Assembly: GCF_008630935.1 (NCBI RefSeq)
Contig: NZ_CP043908.1
Location: forward strand, 496,001 to 560,000
DNA: 64,000 nucleotides
Direction: 5' to 3'
Origin: Thermodesulfobacterium sp. TA1
Lineage (GTDB): Bacteria > Desulfobacterota > Thermodesulfobacteria > Thermodesulfobacteriales > Thermodesulfobacteriaceae
A program made the position numbers and the translations under genes. The stretch's first letter is position 1. The number at the start of each line of letters is the position of its first letter. Positions 27,128 to 36,678 of this stretch are shown here, in pieces. The notes under the pieces are model-generated. The model was given only the letters and a program-made list of their open reading frames with translations, made no database searches and was not told where the DNA came from.

Positions 27128-28510
27128 ATGGGGCAAAACCTTGAGTTGGAGACTAGTCAAACAGTCGATAGTTTAGAGAAGAATTGTTTTACGGTAAAGG
27201 AAATTACTCAAAAGGTTAAAACGCTGATAGAAGAGGGTTTTTCTTTATTGTGGGTAGAAGGAGAGATTACCAATCTTAGGTATGCTCAAAACGGTAATGT
27301 TTACTTCAATCTTACCGAAGAAGATGCTGGTATCAAGGCTATCATTTTTAACGGCCAGAAAAACGGAGAGATATTTTCTTATCTAAAAAACGGGCTTAAA
27401 GTCTTATGTTGGGGTAAGTTAAATTTTTATCCTAAGACCGGAGAGGTCTATCTTATCGTAAGAAGGGTAGAACCTATAGGTAAAGGGCTTATTGAGCTTA
27501 GAAAAGAACAATTAATCCAAAAATATCATCATTGGTTTGATCCTAACAACAAAAGGTCTTTACCACCTTATCCGCAAAAAATAGCAGTAATTACTTCTCT
27601 TTTTGGGGCTGCCCTGCAAGATTTCTTAAAAATCGTTTCTGAAAGATGGGAATTACAAGTTTTGATCTATCCATCAAGGGTGCAAGGAGAAGGTGCAGAA
27701 AAAGAAATCGTTCAGGCTATAAAAGATATAAACGAATACTTTAGTGATGTAGACATCATTTTTATTACCAGAGGGGGAGGGTCTGCTGAAGACCTTGCTC
27801 CGTTTAATACAGAAGAGGTGGTGTTAGGGATTAGAGCTTCAAAAATACCTGTAGTTTCTGCGGTAGGCCATGAGAGAGATTACACTATTTGTGATATGAT
27901 AGCAGACAAACGTTGTCCTACCCCTTCGGCTGCTGCTCAAGAGGTTATTCCTGATAAAGTTAAATGGCTTGAAAAACTTGGGTTGTATAAGAAGAAGTTG
28001 AAGCAGTTTTTAGATATAATCCTTTCAAGAAAACAAAACAGCCTCTATCAGGTAAGGTTAGACTTAACCGAAAAAAGCCCGTTAAAAACCGTGTACCATT
28101 TAGAAAATTTTTTAAAAAATAGGTCAAATAAGTTAGAACTCATATTTAATCGTTTTTTAGATTTCCAAGAAAAAAGGATTTTTGAGCTTAAAGGTGCGTT
28201 AAAACGACACCATCCAAAGGAAATCTTGCAGATAGAGTTTGAGCGTCTGCAAACCTATAGGCAGTTTCTTGATTTAAGCCTTGAAAATTACCTTAAGACC
28301 TACGAAAATAAAGTAACTAATTTTAAAAATCTTCTTCGTTCTCTTTCACCTTTAAATATTTTAGAAAGAGGCTATAGTATAGTAAGAAAGGTGGATACTA
28401 AGAAAGTGGTAAAATCTGCTAAAGAGGTGGAAGTTAACGAACCTTTAGAAATAAAACTTAGTAAAGGAAGTTTGATAGTTAAGGTGTTAAGAATTCAGGA
28501 TGAGGTATAG
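27128..28510 (+). CDS. xseA: Exodeoxyribonuclease VII large subunit
   Basis: XseA is the catalytic subunit of a single-strand DNA exonuclease. The 460 residues show the N-terminal OB fold (LWVEGEITNLRYAQNGNVYF), the active region IAVITSLFGAALQDFLKI, IFITRGGGSAEDLAPFN and VSAVGHERDYTICDMIADKRCPTPSAAA, and a long coiled-coil C-terminus ending ERGYSIVRK. There is no ribosome site before the ATG; a -10-like TAATTT ends nine bases upstream, so the mRNA may have almost no leader. It heads xseA-xseB-ispA-dxs. Confidence 0.95.
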   Translation: MGQNLELETSQTVDSLEKNCFTVKEITQKVKTLIEEGFSLLWVEGEITNLRYAQNGNVYFNLTEEDAGIKAIIFNGQKNGEIFSYLKNGLKVLCWGKLNFYPKTGEVYLIVRRVEPIGKGLIELRKEQLIQKYHHWFDPNNKRSLPPYPQKIAVITSLFGAALQDFLKIVSERWELQVLIYPSRVQGEGAEKEIVQAIKDINEYFSDVDIIFITRGGGSAEDLAPFNTEEVVLGIRASKIPVVSAVGHERDYTICDMIADKRCPTPSAAAQEVIPDKVKWLEKLGLYKKKLKQFLDIILSRKQNSLYQVRLDLTEKSPLKTVYHLENFLKNRSNKLELIFNRFLDFQEKRIFELKGALKRHHPKEILQIEFERLQTYRQFLDLSLENYLKTYENKVTNFKNLLRSLSPLNILERGYSIVRKVDTKKVVKSAKEVEVNEPLEIKLSKGSLIVKVLRIQDEV

Positions 28511-28515
28511 AAAAG

Positions 28516-28764
28516 ATGGAGAGAGAATTAAGTTTTGAAGAGGCTTTAAACGAAATAGAGCAGATCCTAAAGCAATTAGAAAATAAAAACCTTGATTTAG
28601 AAAAAGCTATAGAGCTTTATGAAAGGGGGATGTTTTTAATACGGTTTTGTGAAGAAAAGCTTAAAAAAGCCAGGGCTAAAGTAGAAGTTATCCTTAAAGA
28701 TGAAAAAGGGTTTAACCTTGAAACCTTAGAGAGGGCTTCAGAGATTTTAAAAGATGGAAATTAA
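28516..28764 (+). CDS. xseB: Exodeoxyribonuclease VII small subunit
   Basis: XseB binds the coiled-coil arms of XseA. The 82 residues have the pattern SFEEALNEIEQILKQLENKN, DLEKAIELYERGM and FCEEKLKKARAKVE, typical for this small helical hairpin. It begins five bases after xseA and overlaps ispA by 11 bases, a gene order shared with many bacteria. Confidence 0.95.
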   Translation: MERELSFEEALNEIEQILKQLENKNLDLEKAIELYERGMFLIRFCEEKLKKARAKVEVILKDEKGFNLETLERASEILKDGN

Positions 28765-29659
28765 AGAATTTGATATTTTGGCATATCTTAAAGAAAAGGC
28801 CGAGAAGGTAGAAAAGGTTTTAACTGAATTTTTTCCTAAGCCTAAAGGGTATGGTAGTCGTGTAATCGAGGCTGCTTTCTATAGTCTTTCTGCAGGGGGG
28901 AAGAGAATTCGTCCTGTTTTATGTTTAGCGGGTTGTGAAGCAGTAGGAGGAAGGGATGAAGATGTAGTTTTTTTTGCTGCTGGGATTGAATGTCTTCATA
29001 CTTATTCTTTAATTCACGACGACCTTCCTGCTATGGATGACGACGATTTTAGAAGAGGAAAACCTTCTTGTCATAAAGCCTTTGATGAAGCAACCGCCAT
29101 CTTAGCTGGAGACGGGTTGCAAAGTTTGGCTTTTTGGTTTTTTACCCATCCTGAGCAGGTAAAACGAGTGAACAAAATTCGTCTTTTAAAGGCAGTTCAT
29201 TTGGTTTCTCAGGCAGTAGGTCTTGAAGGAATGGTAGGAGGTCAAATGGCTGATCTTTTGATGGAAGGTAAGAAGGCAGGATTGAAGGTGCTAAAATGGA
29301 TCCATCTTAATAAAACCGTAAAACTTATCGAAGCCTCGTTGTTAGCAGGAGCTTTGTTGGCAAAGGCTAAAAAAAAGGAGTTGCAAGCTTTAAAGTCTTA
29401 TGGTAAACATCTTGGGATGGCCTTTCAGATAGTAGATGACCTTTTAGACATTATAGGGGACGAAAAAAATTTGGGTAAAAAGACCTTTTCTGATATAAAA
29501 AAACAAAAACTTACCTATCCCTCTACCTTGGGGCTTGAAAAAACCAAGGACCTTGCAGAAATACATACGCAAAAAGCCATCTCATCTTTAGAGGTTTTAG
29601 GAGAAAAGGCTCAACCTTTAAGGGCTATAGCTGAATTTGTTTTAAACAGGGTGTATTGA
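28754..29659 (+). CDS. ispA: Farnesyl/geranyl diphosphate synthase
   Basis: This trans-prenyltransferase builds C15 or longer isoprenoid diphosphates. The 301 residues carry the first aspartate-rich motif SLIHDDLPAMDDDDFRRGK and the second QIVDDLLDIIGD, plus SAGGKRIRPVLCLAG. The DDxxxxD form of the first motif is typical of bacterial FPP synthases. It lies between xseB and dxs, which supplies the pathway's first step, so the two isoprenoid genes are co-transcribed. Confidence 0.94.
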   Translation: MEIKEFDILAYLKEKAEKVEKVLTEFFPKPKGYGSRVIEAAFYSLSAGGKRIRPVLCLAGCEAVGGRDEDVVFFAAGIECLHTYSLIHDDLPAMDDDDFRRGKPSCHKAFDEATAILAGDGLQSLAFWFFTHPEQVKRVNKIRLLKAVHLVSQAVGLEGMVGGQMADLLMEGKKAGLKVLKWIHLNKTVKLIEASLLAGALLAKAKKKELQALKSYGKHLGMAFQIVDDLLDIIGDEKNLGKKTFSDIKKQKLTYPSTLGLEKTKDLAEIHTQKAISSLEVLGEKAQPLRAIAEFVLNRVY

Positions 29660-31527
29660 TGAAGTTTTTAAAAAAGATAAATTCTCCTCAAGATTTAAAG
29701 AAACTTAAGCTATCTCACTTAAAGGCTCTGAGTCAAGAGATAAGGGAATATATTTTGGAGGTTACCTCTAAAAATGGAGGCCATGTGGCCCCTAATTTAG
29801 GGGTAGTAGAATTGACCTTAGCCTTACATTATGTATTTAATTCTCCTCAAGATAAAATCATCTGGGATGTGGGACATCAATGTTATACTCATAAGCTTAT
29901 AACCGGAAGAAGAGACTTTTTTCCTACTTTGAGACAGTACGGAGGTATAGCGGGTTTTCCTAAAAGGTCAGAAAGTCCTCATGATATTCTTGATACAGGG
30001 CATAGTAGCACTTCTATTTCTGCGGGTCTTGGGATAGCAACAGCCTTACGACTTAAACAAGAAAAAGGCAAGGTAATTATCGTTATAGGAGATGGGTCTA
30101 TCACCGCAGGTTTAGCCTTTGAGGGATTAAACAACGCAGGATTTTCGAAGGAAGACCTTTTGGTAGTGCTTAATGATAATGAGATGTCTATTGCTCCTAA
30201 TGTAGGAGCCCTTTCCTCTTTTATCTCAAAAAGACTTACAGGAAATTTAGTACGATTTATTAAAAGAGAAATAGAGGCTATTAGCCATAAAATCCCAGGT
30301 GGAGAAAACTTACTGAACCTTCTTAAAAAAGGAGAAGAACTTCTTAAAGTAGCCATCACTCCAGGGGCTCTTTTTACTGCTTTAAACTTTGAATATATAG
30401 GACCGGTTGATGGGCATGATTTAGAGGATTTGATAAAAATAATGAATAATCTAAAATCGTTAAAAGGTCCTGTTTTATTACATGTTATCACTAAGAAAGG
30501 AAAGGGTTATCCTTATGCTGAAGCCGACCCTGAAACCTTTCATGGCATAGGGCCTTTTGAGGTTAAGACAGGTAAACCTTTAAAATCTTCTAATGCCCCT
30601 CCTTCTTATACAGAAATTTTTGGTAAAGCTATGTTAAGGCTCGCAGAAATAGAACCAAGATTGGTAGCTATCACCGCTGCGATGCGTTCAGGGACCGGCC
30701 TTAAAGAATTCTCTGAGAGATACCCTAAAAGGTTTTTTGATGTGGGTATTTGTGAGCAACATGCAGTTACCTTTGCCACAGGTTTAGCTTTAGAGGGTTT
30801 TATTCCCGTTTGTGCAATCTATTCTACCTTTTTACAAAGGGCCTTTGACCAGATAATCCATGATGTAGCCTTAAATAAAGTTAAAGTAATTTTTGCGATA
30901 GACCGTGCAGGGTTGGTAGGAGAAGATGGCCCAACCCATCATGGGGCTTTTGATCTTTCTTACTTAAGGCTTATTCCTAACTTAGTAGTTATGGCCCCAA
31001 AAGATGAAAACGAGCTTCAGCATATGCTTTATAGTGCATTAAAGTATCCTGGTCCTGTAGCCATAAGATATCCAAGAGGAACTGGGGTTGGAGTAAGCTT
31101 AGATTGGGAGTTTAAAGAAATACCTTTTGGTAAAGGAGAAGTAATAAAATCAGGTAAAGACTTAACCATCATAGCCGTAGGTCATATGGTCCATCCAAGC
31201 CTAAAAGCTGCTTTAGAAGCAGAAAAATTTGGTCTTTCTGTAGAGGTTTTAAACGCAAGGTTTATTAAGCCCCTTGACGAAGAACTAATCTTGCTATCCG
31301 CTGAAAAAACCAAAAAAGTACTTGTGGTCGAAGAAAACACCCTTATTGGTGGTTTTAGCTCAGCGGTAGTTGAATTATTTATGGATAAAGGGATAAAAGA
31401 TATTCAGGTAAAAAGATTAGGGCTTCCAGATAAATTTATAGAACATGGAGACCTAAAGACTTTACGTTCTAAATATGGTCTTGATACTGAAGGAATTCTT
31501 CTTAAAATAAAGGAATTCTTGGTTTAA
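29659..31527 (+). CDS. dxs: 1-deoxy-D-xylulose-5-phosphate synthase
   Basis: Dxs condenses pyruvate and glyceraldehyde 3-phosphate with thiamine diphosphate, the entry step of the MEP isoprenoid pathway. The protein shows KIIWDVGHQCYTHKLITGR, the cofactor motif VIGDGSITAGLAFEGLNNAG, GPVDGHDLEDL, DVGICEQHAVTFATGLA and DRAGLVGEDGPTHHGAFD. The ATG at 29659 shares one base with the ispA stop codon, implying coupling. The length of about 622 residues is normal. Confidence 0.97.
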   Translation: MKFLKKINSPQDLKKLKLSHLKALSQEIREYILEVTSKNGGHVAPNLGVVELTLALHYVFNSPQDKIIWDVGHQCYTHKLITGRRDFFPTLRQYGGIAGFPKRSESPHDILDTGHSSTSISAGLGIATALRLKQEKGKVIIVIGDGSITAGLAFEGLNNAGFSKEDLLVVLNDNEMSIAPNVGALSSFISKRLTGNLVRFIKREIEAISHKIPGGENLLNLLKKGEELLKVAITPGALFTALNFEYIGPVDGHDLEDLIKIMNNLKSLKGPVLLHVITKKGKGYPYAEADPETFHGIGPFEVKTGKPLKSSNAPPSYTEIFGKAMLRLAEIEPRLVAITAAMRSGTGLKEFSERYPKRFFDVGICEQHAVTFATGLALEGFIPVCAIYSTFLQRAFDQIIHDVALNKVKVIFAIDRAGLVGEDGPTHHGAFDLSYLRLIPNLVVMAPKDENELQHMLYSALKYPGPVAIRYPRGTGVGVSLDWEFKEIPFGKGEVIKSGKDLTIIAVGHMVHPSLKAALEAEKFGLSVEVLNARFIKPLDEELILLSAEKTKKVLVVEENTLIGGFSSAVVELFMDKGIKDIQVKRLGLPDKFIEHGDLKTLRSKYGLDTEGILLKIKEFLV

Positions 31528-31596
31528 AAAATATCAATTATAGGCTTTTTTCCCAGCTTGTAAAAAAACATAACATGTTTAATATATTTAATTAAC

Positions 31597-33804
31597 ATGG
31601 TTACGTTAAGCAAAATTTTAGATCAGATACAGAGTTATTTACCGGGATGTAATACTCGTTTGGTAGAGAAGGCCTACTTCTTGGCTGCTAAGGTTCATGA
31701 AGGTCAGGTCAGGAAATCTGGAGATCCTTATCTTTCTCATCCTATGGAAGTTGCCTATATTCTTGCCCTTATGAAGCTTGACCTTCCTACCATAGCTGCT
31801 GGGTTATTACATGATGCGGTAGAGGATAGTAGCATAACTTTAGAGGAGATAAAAAAAGAATTTGGAGAAGAAGTAGCCTTTATCGTAGATGGTGTAACCA
31901 AGCTTAAAAACCTTCCTAATCCTGCAGACAAACCTACCTCTACTGATAAACTTACCAAGCAGGCAGAAAACATAAGAAAGATTATTCTTGCGATGTCAAA
32001 AGACCTAAGGGTCATTTTGGTAAAGTTAGCAGACAGACTTCATAACATGCGCACTTTAGAGTATCAACCAGAATATAAGAGAATAAGGATTGCTAGAGAG
32101 ACCCTTGAAATATATGCCCCTCTGGCTGGTAGGTTAGGTATAGACTGGGTAAAAAATGAATTAGAAGATCTAAGTTTTAAATATCTATATCCTGAAGAAT
32201 ATCGTAGACTAAAACAAGAGGTAGAGAAAAGGGTAGAAGCCTCTCAACAGTATATAGAAAAGGTTAAAACCCTTTTAACAGACCTTTTAGAAAAACACGG
32301 TATCAAAGGTAGGGTCTTAGGAAGGGTAAAACACCTTTATAGTATTTACAAAAAATTACTTAAATATAACCTTACCATAAACGATTTAGACCAGATTTAT
32401 GATATTATAGGTTTTAGGGTTATTGTAAACACGGTAGAAGAGTGTTATAAAACCTTGGGGTTGGTTCATTCTCTTTGGCCTCCTATTCCTGGGAGGTTTA
32501 AAGATTTTATAAGCCTTCCTAAGCCTAATATGTATCAAAGTTTGCATACTACGGTATTAGGTCCAGAGAGTAAGAAAGTGGAGATACAGATAAGAACTGA
32601 ATACATGGATAAAATAGCTAATGAAGGAATAGCTGCTCATTTTTTATACAAAGAAGGGGTTTTTACTTCAAAGCATGGTCAGTACAAATATTTAGAATGG
32701 TTGAGTAAACTTATAGAACTACAGAAAGAGCTTAAAAATCCAAGAGAGTTTCTGGAATCTTTGAAGCTTGATTTTTTCCCTGATGAAATTTATGTATTTA
32801 CCCCTAAAGGAGATATCATCACCCTTCCTGTAGGGGCTACTCCTCTTGATTTCGCTTATGCAGTTCATACCGAGGTGGGAAATAAATGTGTAAGAGCTTA
32901 TGTGAACGATAAACTTGTGTCTTTAGATTACAAACTTCAGACAGGAGATGTAGTTAAAATCGAAACTTCACCCAACCAGACCCCCAGCAGAGATTGGTTA
33001 AAGATAGTGGTTACAGGAAGGGCAAAAAGTAGGATAAAACAATGGTTAAACCGAGAAGAAAGACAAAAATTGGTAGAATTAGGGAAAGAACTGCTAAACA
33101 AAGAGTTCAAAAAACAAGGGTTAAATCTTTCTTTGTTTAAAGAAGAAGACCTGATCAAGATTCCTCAAGAGTTTAAGATTAAAAACATGGAAGATCTTTA
33201 TTTTCTTATAGGCTCTGGAAAGATTACCCCTAAGCAAATATTAAAAAATTATATAGAAACCAAAAAGGTAGAAGAACCTCAACCAGACCTTTCGATAGAG
33301 GAGCAAGTTGAGAAGTTAGGAATTAAAGAAGGGTTAGTAGAAAAACTTTTAGCCCAAAATCTAAAAGATGTAGTAGTAGTAGACGGGGCAGATAATGTGC
33401 TTTTTCATTTAGCTAAGTGTTGTAGACCTATTCCCGGAGATGAAATCATAGGTTATATCACTCGAGGTAAAGGTGTTTCGGTCCATCGGGCTGATTGCCC
33501 TAACCTAAAAGATTTAGACGCAGAAAGGTTGATAGAGGTAAGATGGGGAAAGATAGAAAACCGCTACTATCCTGTGCATATATCTATAGTTTGTTCTGAC
33601 CGTAAAGGATTGCTTGCAAACATTTCTTCGGTTATTGCTGCTTCAGAAAGTAATATACTAAAGGCAGAGGTGAAAACCACCTCTGACCAAAAAGCCTTTT
33701 TTGATTTTTACATCGAGGTTAACAACAAAGAACATTTAGATAAAATTATTTCTAATCTTTTTAAGATAAATGGAGTCCTTTCCGTAGAAAGAAAACTGGT
33801 TTAA
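31597..33804 (+). CDS. spoT: Bifunctional (p)ppGpp synthetase/hydrolase (RelA/SpoT homologue)
   Basis: This 735-residue Rel protein controls the stringent response. The N-terminal hydrolase domain keeps its HD residues (AAGLLHDAVEDSS, LADRLHNMRTL). The synthetase domain has YDIIGFRVIVNT and the RFKD form of the substrate loop (GRFKDFISLPKPNMYQSLHT), which is typical of bifunctional enzymes. TGS (VFTPKGDIITLPVGATPLDF), the zinc-finger region (AKCCRPIPGDEI) and a C-terminal ACT domain follow. No ribosome site precedes the ATG; AT-rich -10-like sequence ends about ten bases upstream. Confidence 0.95.
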   Translation: MVTLSKILDQIQSYLPGCNTRLVEKAYFLAAKVHEGQVRKSGDPYLSHPMEVAYILALMKLDLPTIAAGLLHDAVEDSSITLEEIKKEFGEEVAFIVDGVTKLKNLPNPADKPTSTDKLTKQAENIRKIILAMSKDLRVILVKLADRLHNMRTLEYQPEYKRIRIARETLEIYAPLAGRLGIDWVKNELEDLSFKYLYPEEYRRLKQEVEKRVEASQQYIEKVKTLLTDLLEKHGIKGRVLGRVKHLYSIYKKLLKYNLTINDLDQIYDIIGFRVIVNTVEECYKTLGLVHSLWPPIPGRFKDFISLPKPNMYQSLHTTVLGPESKKVEIQIRTEYMDKIANEGIAAHFLYKEGVFTSKHGQYKYLEWLSKLIELQKELKNPREFLESLKLDFFPDEIYVFTPKGDIITLPVGATPLDFAYAVHTEVGNKCVRAYVNDKLVSLDYKLQTGDVVKIETSPNQTPSRDWLKIVVTGRAKSRIKQWLNREERQKLVELGKELLNKEFKKQGLNLSLFKEEDLIKIPQEFKIKNMEDLYFLIGSGKITPKQILKNYIETKKVEEPQPDLSIEEQVEKLGIKEGLVEKLLAQNLKDVVVVDGADNVLFHLAKCCRPIPGDEIIGYITRGKGVSVHRADCPNLKDLDAERLIEVRWGKIENRYYPVHISIVCSDRKGLLANISSVIAASESNILKAEVKTTSDQKAFFDFYIEVNNKEHLDKIISNLFKINGVLSVERKLV

Positions 33805-33998
33805 CTTACCGCTTTTTTTACTTTTCCTGCCTTTAAACAACGGGTACAAACCTTCATCCTTTTAATCTGTCCATTTTCCAGTTTTACTCTTACACTTTGA
33901 ATGTTAGGGTACCACCACCGTGAAGATTTTTTAGCAGAATGGCTTATCTGGTTTCCTGCCTGAGGCTTTCTTCCACAAATTTCACAAATCTTGGACAT
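33801..33998 (-). CDS. rpmB: 50S ribosomal protein L28
   Basis: L28 is a small protein of the large subunit. The 65 residues begin MSKICEICGRKPQAGNQISHS and end with CTRCLKAGKVKKAVS. The two CxxC pairs show the zinc-binding (C+) form. The ribosome site GGAGGAAGGG precedes the ATG. It is convergent with spoT, overlapping by four bases, and no rpmG is adjacent. Confidence 0.97.
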   Translation of the reverse strand: MSKICEICGRKPQAGNQISHSAKKSSRWWYPNIQSVRVKLENGQIKRMKVCTRCLKAGKVKKAVS

Positions 33999-34100
33999 AA
34001 CCCTTCCTCCATCTTTAAAATAGTCTTTTTAAGACCTTTAAAATATAAAATAAATTTGCAAAAAAACAACTCTATTTTTAATACAATAGCTTATTTTATA

Positions 34101-35247
34101 GTAGTGTTTGATTAATTGTATAAAGCCTTGAAGAATCCCAAAGGGTATGGTAGCTTCCCCAATGCATAATAACCAAAACTACCAGAAAGGAGGGGAAGCT
34201 ACCGTGAAAGAAAAAACTAAAACTTTAACAAAACAACCTATAGAAGAAATTCTAAACTTTTTTCAGCAAGAAGTCAACAATCTTATTAAAAACCTTTTAG
34301 AAAACCTTATGCTTGAAGAAAGAAGGATTTATTTAGAAGAGCAAGAAGACTATGCAAACGGTTTTTATACAAGAGATTTACTTACAAAGTATGGGAAGGT
34401 CCAAGATTTAAAAGTGCCCCGGGTCAGGAATGGTGGTTTTCGTGTCTTCCTACTTCCTGAAAAAAGGAGGGCTGAAAAGCATTTCCCGATTAATAAAGGT
34501 GACTGAAGATGAAGTTAAAGAACTTATTTGTCTATTCGGCGAAATGAGGTAGCAAAGGAGCCAGTATATTTAGCTTTAGGGATAAAGCCTGATGGGAGAA
34601 GAGAGATACTTGGATTTTGGATATTTGGGTATGCCAGGGAGAGTGCCAGGAATTGGGAAAACCTTTAAGAGAGTTAAATCGGCGTGGGGTAAAGAAAGTT
34701 CAACTTTTTATTACGGATGATTTGCCTGGGATAGAAAATGCCATAAAGATGGTTTATCCAGCTTCGGAATGGCAACTTTGTGTATTACATACTGTAAGGA
34801 ATTCTTTAAATAAGGTGCGGGCAAAAGATAGAGGTTTATTTGCAGAAGATTTAAAAAGGATATATAGAGCAGAAACAGAAGAAAGAGCTAAGGAGGGGAT
34901 ATTAAGATTAAGGGGAAGATGGGGTAAGATATATCCTAAGGTAGTGAAGAAATGGGAGGATAAAGCGTATGCATTATTAACCTTTTTGTTTGAGGTATCC
35001 GAGAGAGATAAGGCAGTTTATTTATACAACTAATCAGGTTGAGAGGTTAGCGAAAGAGATAAAAAGGAGGATAAAGGTAATAGAAGTATTTCCGGATGAA
35101 GGCTCTGTTGAGAGGTTGTTATATTTAATCTTGAAAGAACTGAATGAGAGGTTAAACTCAAGGAAGTTAAGAGGGTTTAATGAAATTGAATTGGGGAACT
35201 ACCATGCCTTTCCCGGAAAAATTTTTACACAATAAAAGGGACACTAT
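34101..35247 (+). mobile_element. IS256-like element, copy A (internally deleted, non-autonomous)
   Basis: Imperfect terminal repeats of about 24 bases, starting GTAGTGTTTG on the left and ATAGTGTCCC on the reverse of the right end, enclose a broken mutator-type transposase. Copies B (57883-58968), C (50718-51379, reverse) and the end fragment D share the left end. A hairpin of 12 pairs (34149-34160 with 34192-34203) ends directly before the GTG start and contains the ribosome site. No clear target duplication is seen. Confidence 0.85.
34204..35235 (+). pseudogene. Broken IS256/mutator-type transposase, copy A
   Basis: The reading frame begins at GTG 34204 (VKEKTKTLTKQPIEEIL) and runs to a frameshift around 34440-34506. 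It resumes in another frame through EVAKEPVYLALGIKPDGRRE. From 34617 the signature VQLFITDDLPGIENAIK, with the second catalytic Asp, and VLHTVRNSLNKVRAKD are clear. A TTTG duplication near 34990 breaks the frame again before TTNQVERLAKEIKRR, which carries the last catalytic Glu. The region that should hold the first catalytic Asp is deleted, so the protein cannot be active. Confidence 0.85.
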
Positions 35248-35312
35248 GAATTTAATTTGTATAGATTTAAATTAAGCAAATTTAAAACATAATTTATTTA
35301 TAGGGTACACTT

Positions 35313-36596
35313 ATGAAAGGAAAGGTTTTGGTTGTAATTCCGGTAACCTTTTTAAGAAAGGTGGTAGAAGATATTTTAAAAAACTATTTTGAGAAGATAG
35401 ATCTGGTCTCTAACATAAAAGAAGCCATAGACTTGCTAAACAATCCGGAAGTTCCAGATTTGATAATTTCTTCTTATGTTTTAGAAGACGGAGATGTTTT
35501 TGATTTATTAAACGGCCTTGAAAAAAACCCAAAAACTAAAAAAATTCCTGTAATTCTATTGACTTCAGAAGATGACCCAGAGTTAAAAGAAAAGACTTTA
35601 AAGAAGGGTGTAGTTGAGGTTATTTTAAAAAAAGATTTGTGTCAAAAACTTCCTAAAGTTTTAAGAGATTTTGCCAAGATTATCCAACTGAAAAATTTGG
35701 AAGGAAGCATTCTTTATTTAGAATATACCAACCTATATATAAATTTTTTAACCAAACTTTTTGCAGAAACTAAACTAAAGATCTTTACTGTTAACACAGT
35801 AGAGGAGGCTTTAGAAGTTTTTGAACAAAACGACATAGACCTTGTGATTACAGATTTCATTTTGGATAAAGGAGAATCTGGGTTAGACTTGATAAGAAAT
35901 ATAAGAGAAAATCAAGCAAAAGGTGATGTTCCCATTATAGTTTTAACTGGTTATGATAACCCTGTAAGGAAGATAGAACTTTTTAAAGCAGGGGCAGACG
36001 ATTATATTGTAAAGCCACCTCTTGAAGAAGAGGTTTTGATAAAAGTTTTAAATCATATTACTAAAAAGAAAATAATCGATCGTTTAAAAGAAGAATTACA
36101 AAATTTAAAAGGCCTTTATCTTATAGATCCTTTAACCGGGCTTTACAACCGCAATGTCGTAGACGAGTTTTTGAAAAAGGAGTTAGAAAAGGCTAAAAGA
36201 TATAAGTATGGGTTGGGTTTTATCATGACAGACTTAGACAATTTTAAAAAAATAAACGATAATTTCGGTCATCTTACCGGGGACAAGGTGCTTAAAAACT
36301 TTGCTCAGATAATTTTAGCATGTATAAGAAAGACAGACTATGCTGTAAGATATGGAGGAGAAGAATTTTTGGTTGTGATGCCTCATGCTAACCTTGAACA
36401 AACCATAGCCAAAGCAGAAGAGATAAGGGAAAAATTGCAAGCTTCTGAGGTAGAGGGTATAAAAGTGACTGCAAGTTTTGGTGTAACCAATTTAGATCGC
36501 TATCCAGAAAAGTCTTTAGAAGAGCTTATTAAAATATCAGATGAAGCGCTTTATATAGCAAAATCTAAAGGTAAAAACAGGGTAGAATTCCTTTAA
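35313..36596 (+). CDS. Two-receiver-domain diguanylate cyclase (PleD-like)
   Basis: This 427-residue protein has two receiver domains and a GGDEF domain that makes cyclic di-GMP from GTP. The first receiver looks degenerate: its acidic pocket is VLVVIP and the phosphorylation site reads LIISSYVLEDG, without Asp. The second keeps DLVITDFILDKGESG with the accepting Asp, and a Lys in DDYIVKPP. The GGDEF domain has YGGEEFLVV and an upstream RKTD at the position of the product-inhibition RxxD site. No partner kinase is adjacent. Copy A of the IS256-like element ends 65 bases upstream. Confidence 0.92.
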   Translation: MKGKVLVVIPVTFLRKVVEDILKNYFEKIDLVSNIKEAIDLLNNPEVPDLIISSYVLEDGDVFDLLNGLEKNPKTKKIPVILLTSEDDPELKEKTLKKGVVEVILKKDLCQKLPKVLRDFAKIIQLKNLEGSILYLEYTNLYINFLTKLFAETKLKIFTVNTVEEALEVFEQNDIDLVITDFILDKGESGLDLIRNIRENQAKGDVPIIVLTGYDNPVRKIELFKAGADDYIVKPPLEEEVLIKVLNHITKKKIIDRLKEELQNLKGLYLIDPLTGLYNRNVVDEFLKKELEKAKRYKYGLGFIMTDLDNFKKINDNFGHLTGDKVLKNFAQIILACIRKTDYAVRYGGEEFLVVMPHANLEQTIAKAEEIREKLQASEVEGIKVTASFGVTNLDRYPEKSLEELIKISDEALYIAKSKGKNRVEFL

Positions 36597-36678
36597 AATA
36601 TTTTTAGCACTTGAAAATCTTGATTTTTTATCTATTATTTAAATAACTAAATTTCTATAAAAGAGGTGTAGTATTTTT

